Below, in pieces: positions 1 through 17,500 of a stretch of DNA of 17,500 bases. Position 1 is the first letter of the stretch; each line of letters starts with the position of its first letter. The stretch comes from Halisarca cf. caerulea (lineage: Eukaryota > Porifera > Demospongiae > Chondrillida > Halisarcidae): assembly GCA_963170055.1 (NCBI GenBank), contig CAUJGJ010000332.1, positions 3,817,501-3,835,000 of the forward strand. The letters are read 5' to 3'. The notes beneath the pieces are model-generated. The model had not been told where the DNA came from. It did not search any database and saw nothing but the letters and a program-made list of their open reading frames with translations. The translations under genes were made by a program, and so were the position numbers.

Positions 1-71
1 TAAATTCATGTGATCCAGTTAATGGAAATCAAGTAAATAAAAGTGTATCTGGTTATAGTGAATTTCTGATA

Positions 72-533
72 TACAGTAGAACCTCACAAATACGACCACC
101 CTTGGGACTGTTGTAAGTGGTCTTAATTTTGAGGTGGTCTTATTTCTGAAAGTACTGCCCAGAATAGCATGGCACATCCAGAAGTCATTCCATAGACACA
201 GGATGCACATAAGGCAATAAAACTGTAGAAAATTTGTACCATCACACCTCTTTTATTGTTACTCCATTACAATGTTAAAAAAGTGACCCCAAGTTTACCA
301 TCTCTTTCTACTGATGTCGCCATTTCAGAGCCTAATGTCCACAGAAAACAGCAGTATCCACAAATAAGTGGTCTTAATTGTGAGGTTTTGACATCCAGAA
401 GAAAAAATGTGGTCTTTATTCTGAAACTAATTTCCATGTTAAACTATAGGAGAAATTCCGGACTGCAACAAAGTGGTCTTAATTCTGAGGTGGTCTTATT
501 TCCGGGGTGGTCTTATTGCGAGGTTCTACTGTA
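72..533. mobile_element. TA-flanked MITE with seven internal copies of its subterminal motif
   Basis: A 462-bp non-coding element bounded by imperfect terminal inverted repeats of about 28 bp. The left end reads TACAGTAGAACCTC from 72 and the right end reads GAGGTTCTACTGTA up to 533. The outer TA on each side and the CAGT/ACTG tips fit a TA target duplication of the Tc1/mariner-pogo type. The subterminal motif GTGGTCTTA (or GTGGTCTTTA) recurs inside on one strand at 117, 134, 368, 409, 473, 490 and 507, and an inverted variant sits in the left end near 91-99. No transposase reading frame is visible, so it is non-autonomous. The superfamily is inferred from the ends and the TA only. Confidence 0.75.
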
Positions 534-818
534 GTGAAGAATTTTCAGTGTCCTCATTCCAACACGTTGTACGTTGGATTAAGGAACAACACACATGCAT
601 GTATAGTTACTGTACAAAAACTGTCAGGACACACACACATACTGTATAGCAAAAACCTTGAGAATATAATAATTCTACAACTTCATACATCATCTCAGAG
701 AAGAATTAAAGGGAATTCATGATTCACTTTCCCACATAGTGCCAGTTTCAGACTGCGCACATAAAGGGCATACATTAATACATACATACATCCACACATA
801 TATTGATCACACGCATAT
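534..818. other. Non-coding stretch downstream of the 167-residue gene
   Basis: This probably holds the 3' untranslated region and polyadenylation site of the minus-strand gene ending at 819. No canonical AATAAA is seen on the minus strand close to the stop codon; an AATATA variant lies near 803. A short CATA-rich run (about 780-800) is the only repeat noticed. Confidence 0.4.
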
Positions 819-3837
<3,019 letters not shown>

Positions 3838-4161
3838 TTTCAACGCAAGCACGAAATATCACTATCTAAACCTTCCAAAATCTCTCACGAGTTAGACTTC
3901 CAAGAACTCCCTCTCTCTTTCCCCTGCTACTAAAAATAGAAAACCATTACATCACTATATACACAACAATATGTACGTAACACACTGTAATGAAAAAGAT
4001 TACATCACAAAACAGTCCAGCCAGCTGGGCTACATGTACAGAATATTATGTGTATGCGGTAACATAAACGCATTTGTACATACTTATGTGAGTCTTAAAC
4101 AATGAGTAACTTGAGTCTACACAGAAAGAAAAGAAAACATTTCCAGTTATGAGTACTAGTA
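3838..4161. other. Spacer between the rhamnosidase stop and the 167-residue gene start
   Basis: A 324-bp intergenic region between two genes on the same (minus) strand. It should hold the 3' end of the rhamnosidase transcript and the promoter and 5' leader of the downstream gene. No canonical AATAAA is seen on the minus strand, and no TATA box or other known site is recognised. Confidence 0.5.
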
Positions 4162-7100
4162 CTAAGCAATCGGTTCACTGCAAGCATAGACAACAGCTAG
4201 AGAAGGTCGCTCGGACATGCTCTCCAAACAGTACAGGTTTCCAAACTCTTCCTCGCTCAACCTGACCACACATTCCTCTTTCCCCATGCACAGGTCCTCA
4301 ACAACGTGCCTTGATGTCAACGCATGACACCAACCAAGTTTGAAACCAGGACCTGTCTTTTCTCTAACATTGGACAAAGGATTTCCAAAGGAAGAAAAAA
4401 AGATCTTCCTCACTTTCATGCCTGTCGGGCATCTCATCATGGCCACACTGTGGTTGAAGTAAGAGCTGATGATTTTCTGTGGCTCAGATGTTTTAGTAGT
4501 CAGATGATACCGACCACTTCCAAGTTTAATGGCAAGAGTGTCTGTCTTTTCTTCCCATTTCGTCGTATCGAGTCCATCAGGCTTGCCGCCAATGCTTCCA
4601 TCTTTCCACACAAGTTTACCATCATCATAGACGGACATCGATCTTGCTCCATGAGATGGCAGGTGGAGTACAGCTGAACCACCAATGGGGATGGTTACAT
4701 TTACCTCTACATCATGGTAGGTGTCAGCAGTGCTGCACTGCACGTCGACATGGAGCCATCGTGTTGAATAGTGAGAACAGTCTCTACCAAAGTACTCCTG
4801 AGAAACAGGTACAGCACATGTTTTCTTCCCCACACACAGTCTTCGTACGCGTTCTTCACTTCCTGTCACATGACATTCGCCCGTTGCCATGTGACCACAT
4901 GTTCCTTTCGGAGTTCCAAAGGAAGCAAAAAGAATGTCTTCAATCACACTGTTCTTGTTTGGGCAAGAGAGCGAATATGTCTTGGTGTCACCCAAAAGTC
5001 TGTTTCCCTTTGATGGATGTTCCGGGAATTTGAAGCAAACACGGCTTGGATACTGCTTCCAGCTGAACTCCAGTTTGTGAGGATACTCAAATCCCGTGGA
5101 AGCATGAACAATATCTGCCAGTCTAGCAGGCCACAGATCAACAGCAGTGAAGAGAGAGGCACCGTGAACCGGCTCCACTCCCACCAGTCCTGTCCTAAAC
5201 CACCCACTGACACTGGAGAACATGTGGTGGTTGCGCGAGTCCATTCCTGGATTGCCGTCCCAGCTGTTCCAGAGTTCCCAGATGCTAGTTGCCGGCTCGT
5301 AAGGGTTCAACAACATGTAGCCGTAGCTAGGGTAGTCCTTCTGTTCGGCAATCTCCACCGCAACATCGTGATATTTGAGCAACGTTAGAATGGGGAACAG
5401 GTACTTTGTTCCAATTATTCCACTTGTTACGTGAACTTTGTCTTGGTTGATTCTGTTGATAAAGTTCTTGATAAAAGCTGCAGCCTGGTCTGGTGGAACA
5501 GCACCCAGGGTTAAGGGAAGTGTGTATGAGATCTGACTGCCGTCAACATATTCATTGTTTGACCCCAAGAAGGCCTTGTTAAACATTCCCTTATACTCTT
5601 CGTATTCAGCCAAATACGCTTTATGATCGTCCATTTTTCCCAATGCCAGGGCAAGTTCTGCTGTTTGATTGATATTGGCCAGAAAAGAGAAGGTCGATGA
5701 AAAACTGTTGTTGACTCTTCGGACTGGAGGGGGTGGGCACCAGTCACCATACCTGGCAAAATACTTTCCAAATCCACCAGAAGGGATCATGTTCTTCATG
5801 TATGCCAGATACTTGGTGATCGTCGGGTAAAACTCCATTGCAGTCTGTGTGTCGTTCTTGTATTTCCACAGAGACCAGACAATCTGCACCAATGCTGCAC
5901 TCCATGAGGGATCAGCAGGACGTCCACCGCCATGCACAAAAGGTACTACGTCTGGGATTGATCCTTTGGGGCCTTGTTCATCACGAATAAGTTTGAGAAA
6001 ATTCTTGTGAAATGCACCACTTTGGAAGTTCATGACCATGCTGTCAGCGCTCAAACCAGCGTCTCCCATCCACCCAAGACGTTCGTCTCTTTGAGGGCAA
6101 TCGGTAGGTACACTCATCAAGTTTGACATCTGACCACTCACAACTGCTTCTTGGATAGAATTTATCAGAGAACTGGAAGATTTCCACGGATTTGTTGCCA
6201 GTTGCGTATTGCGACGAACACGGGTTATGTCGCCAGTCGTCAGAGTACGGGGAAACCCCTTCACTTCGACGTATTGAAAACCGTGATAAGTGAAACTGGG
6301 CTTGTAGGTTTTAATGTCAGATGAACTACCTGCCATGTAGGTGTCAATGGAGACCGCACTCCTCAAATTTCCATAGTAAAGTGATCCATTCTCGGGTCCA
6401 TACGGCATGTGAAGGGGCACCTCTGCATGATGCAATATCACAGTTGTGTTCTTGAGGGAGCTCACGTCTAGAACACACACACCTGCTGCATTGCTGCCAA
6501 AGTCTACTATCTGACTTGAACCAACAGAATGGATCTTTACTGGATGTTCTTCCATGGAATCCATGATATCAGGCATTTCGAGAATGTCCATCACACCAGC
6601 TGGTCCCTTGGCAATATCTGCCTTCTCCCAGCCTGCAAAACATAGAGAAAATGTACTTTACACTGTAGTGGTCACAAAGCTCCTGGTGTTTATGAATAGC
6701 CTCTTTAAAAAGAGACACAACAGTACTAATATATAAATAAAAGGTACTATGATCAATTGACAGACAGTCAGTGAATGTAAAATTAATAAAATGGGCTACA
6801 AATAGAAGACCTTACACAGGGGGTTTCCCCTTGTTTTCCCGAGTCTATGTATTCTTTTACACATAATATGTAGCACATAGTCTATATTGCTGTACCTGTT
6901 GGGATGTAGTCAGGAGATGACCAGTGAGGAATTTCCAAGTTAGCGTTGTAAGTTTCCCCGGCATAGATGGTGTCACTCGTAATGGGGGACGAATAGACCA
7001 ACCAAGTGTCGTCTGTAACTACCATCTCCATGCTCCCGTCTTCATATGTGATGTTCAACATGGCTTTCAGAACTCGCTCATCTTCTCCCTTCCCTAGATT

Positions 7101-7862
7101 GTCATGATTTGGATAGTCCTTCTGATTTCTCCACCCTAAACCGAGCATGACTCCAACCACAAGCTTCTCTGAGCCACTCGTCATGTGAGTAATGTCAAAA
7201 GTGTTGTAAGGACAGCGATAGTCGTACTGGGTCCATCCGGGCCGCAATCCAACAACACTGCTTGCATTTGGACCCGAGGAACCTGTGATCTCTCGATCGT
7301 TTACGAACAGGCGGTAGTAACCCAAACCAGAAATGCTCAGCATTGCCTGTTTCACTTTGTTTTGCAGAGTTAAGTATTTCCTCACAAAAGGAGCACCTTT
7401 GATGCTCTTTGCTGTAATCCATTGTGCATTAGACGCAGACCACTCGTTGTAAAGTGCCCCAGTCACAAAGCATCCCGGGTTGCTCTCCGGAGCGACAATT
7501 CCCGTGTGGTCCCACCATTGTACCGTGAAACGATAGCTGCAAAAACTCTTCAAAGGTGGACCACTATACACTGTGAACGCTTCACTACTATAAACTTTAT
7601 TGCTGTCCCAGTAAATTTCGTTCTTAGCATCTCTATTGTACACAATGACTCTGAAAGCGCTCTGCCTGGCGTCCCGTTGCTTATGTTCGACACTCCATGA
7701 CAAAACTGGACGAGGAGTGTCGGTTGACAATGAACACACATGCGAGTTTTCGTCCCCTTTTATCTCCACTACATTGCGTTCACATGCAATTGCACTAGCT
7801 GGCAAGGGGTTTCCGCGCACGGCAACGAAGACGAAGGCAATCCAAAGAAAGACAGCAAACAT
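4162..7862 (-). CDS. Secreted GH78 alpha-L-rhamnosidase with two SUEL-type lectin domains
   Basis: Two exons (7862-6896 and 6632-4162; donor ACAG|gtac, acceptor ttttgcag|GC) join in frame to 1145 residues. An in-frame TGA at 7884-7886 precedes the ATG. Domains in order: a signal peptide (about 1-17, hydrophobic FLWIAFVFVAV); an FN3-like domain with PRPVLSW and YRFTVQWWD (about 45-135); a rhamnosidase N-terminal beta domain (about 155-300); and an (alpha/alpha)6 catalytic domain with DCPQRDERLGWMGDA (500-514), YGDW (617-620) and SIWELWNSW with the second conserved Glu at 775. SUEL lectin 1 follows (about 873-955, FASFGTPKGTCG, CVGKKTC, FGRDC), then the rest of the GH78 C-terminal beta-sandwich (about 960-1037, ending GSGRYHL), then lectin 2 (about 1054-1140). 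GH78 enzymes hydrolyse terminal alpha-L-rhamnose with inversion, and SUEL lectins classically bind L-rhamnose or galactose, so the fusion is coherent. It acts outside the cell or in a lysosome-like compartment. It is transcribed away from CPT1 from a shared 174-bp promoter. Confidence 0.92.
6633..6895 (-). other. Single intron of the rhamnosidase gene
   Basis: A 263-bp phase-1 intron. On the minus strand it begins gtacagcaat and ends ttttgcag. It splits a Gly codon in the junction Pro-Thr-Gly-Trp-Glu, between the N-terminal beta domains and the remainder of the enzyme. No repeat is seen inside. Confidence 0.85.
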
Positions 7863-7882
7863 TGTCGGTCGAGCGAGATCAC

Positions 7883-7892
7883 GTCACGTGAC
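7883..7892. promoter_or_regulatory. Perfect GTCACGTGAC palindrome (CLEAR / E-box type)
   Basis: This 10-bp palindrome contains the CACGTG E-box and equals the CLEAR consensus bound by MiT/TFE bHLH-zip factors in vertebrates; USF- or SREBP-like factors bind related sites. It sits 21 bp upstream of the rhamnosidase ATG and about 145 bp upstream of the CPT1 ATG. A CRE-like half site (ACGTCA) overlaps its left side. Function is inferred. Confidence 0.55.
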
Positions 7893-7904
7893 TACAAGAA
7901 TACT

Positions 7905-7937
7905 ATGAATACGATTATGGCTGCCGCTCTCCCCTGA
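7905..7937 (+). other. Short upstream ORF in the CPT1 leader
   Basis: ATG at 7905, a second in-frame ATG at 7917, and a stop at 7935-7937 encode ten residues (MNTIMAAALP). The main CPT1 ATG lies 100 bp further on. If the CPT1 transcript starts upstream of 7905, this uORF could lower translation of the enzyme. Confidence 0.35.
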
Positions 7938-8036
7938 AGGTAAAGGTGAAAGACCTCTACAAGCCTTCGCTTCAGTAAAAGGTCACTAGCAGTTTGTTTA
8001 CAAGCTAAGAGAGCGTGTTTGTTTTTCTCTGAAGAA

Positions 8037-17500
<9,464 letters not shown>

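Larger units (their letters stand above)
7863..8036. promoter_or_regulatory. Head-to-head promoter shared by the rhamnosidase and CPT1
   Basis: Only 174 bp separate the two divergent start codons, so both promoters and both 5' leaders lie here unless an unseen upstream exon exists. No TATA box is evident. The main recognisable site is the GTCACGTGAC palindrome at 7883-7892. Transcription start sites cannot be placed from the sequence. Confidence 0.7.

Overview
The window is nuclear DNA of an animal. Genes are split by GT-AG introns, start codons sit in good Kozak contexts, and introns are full of dinucleotide microsatellites, minisatellites and short inverted-repeat transposons. A carnitine palmitoyltransferase 1 with two membrane segments and SUEL-type (rhamnose/galactose-binding) lectin domains on a secreted enzyme fit a metazoan. 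A sponge or another marine invertebrate is my best guess, but nothing in the sequence fixes the phylum.

Layout. Positions 1-818 hold a 462-bp inverted-repeat element and no gene. Positions 819-3837 (minus strand) carry a four-exon gene whose exons join in perfect phase into a 167-residue acidic protein that I do not recognise. Positions 3838-4161 are the spacer. Positions 4162-7862 (minus strand) carry a two-exon gene for a secreted GH78 alpha-L-rhamnosidase of 1145 residues with two SUEL-type lectin domains, one of them apparently inserted into the C-terminal beta-sandwich. Positions 7863-8036 are a compact head-to-head promoter with a perfect GTCACGTGAC palindrome. From 8037 to the window end (plus strand) run 13 exons of a CPT1 gene, 542 residues so far, with the C-terminal part beyond the window.

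The first four CPT1 introns are only 69-155 bp. Seven of the eight later ones (517-1358 bp) are swollen by repeats: (GT)n tracts, a 91-bp tandem array, a 27-bp minisatellite of about 26 units that begins at a splice donor, a 19-bp array, a fold-back element and several TA-flanked MITEs. Most of these MITEs repeat their own subterminal motif internally, a shared architecture that is the most unexpected structural signal here.

Functionally, the two recognisable genes are both catabolic (rhamnoside hydrolysis in a secretory or lysosomal compartment, and long-chain fatty-acyl entry into mitochondria). They share a promoter whose central palindrome equals the CLEAR/E-box consensus, so co-regulation by an MiT/TFE-type bHLH factor is a testable inference.
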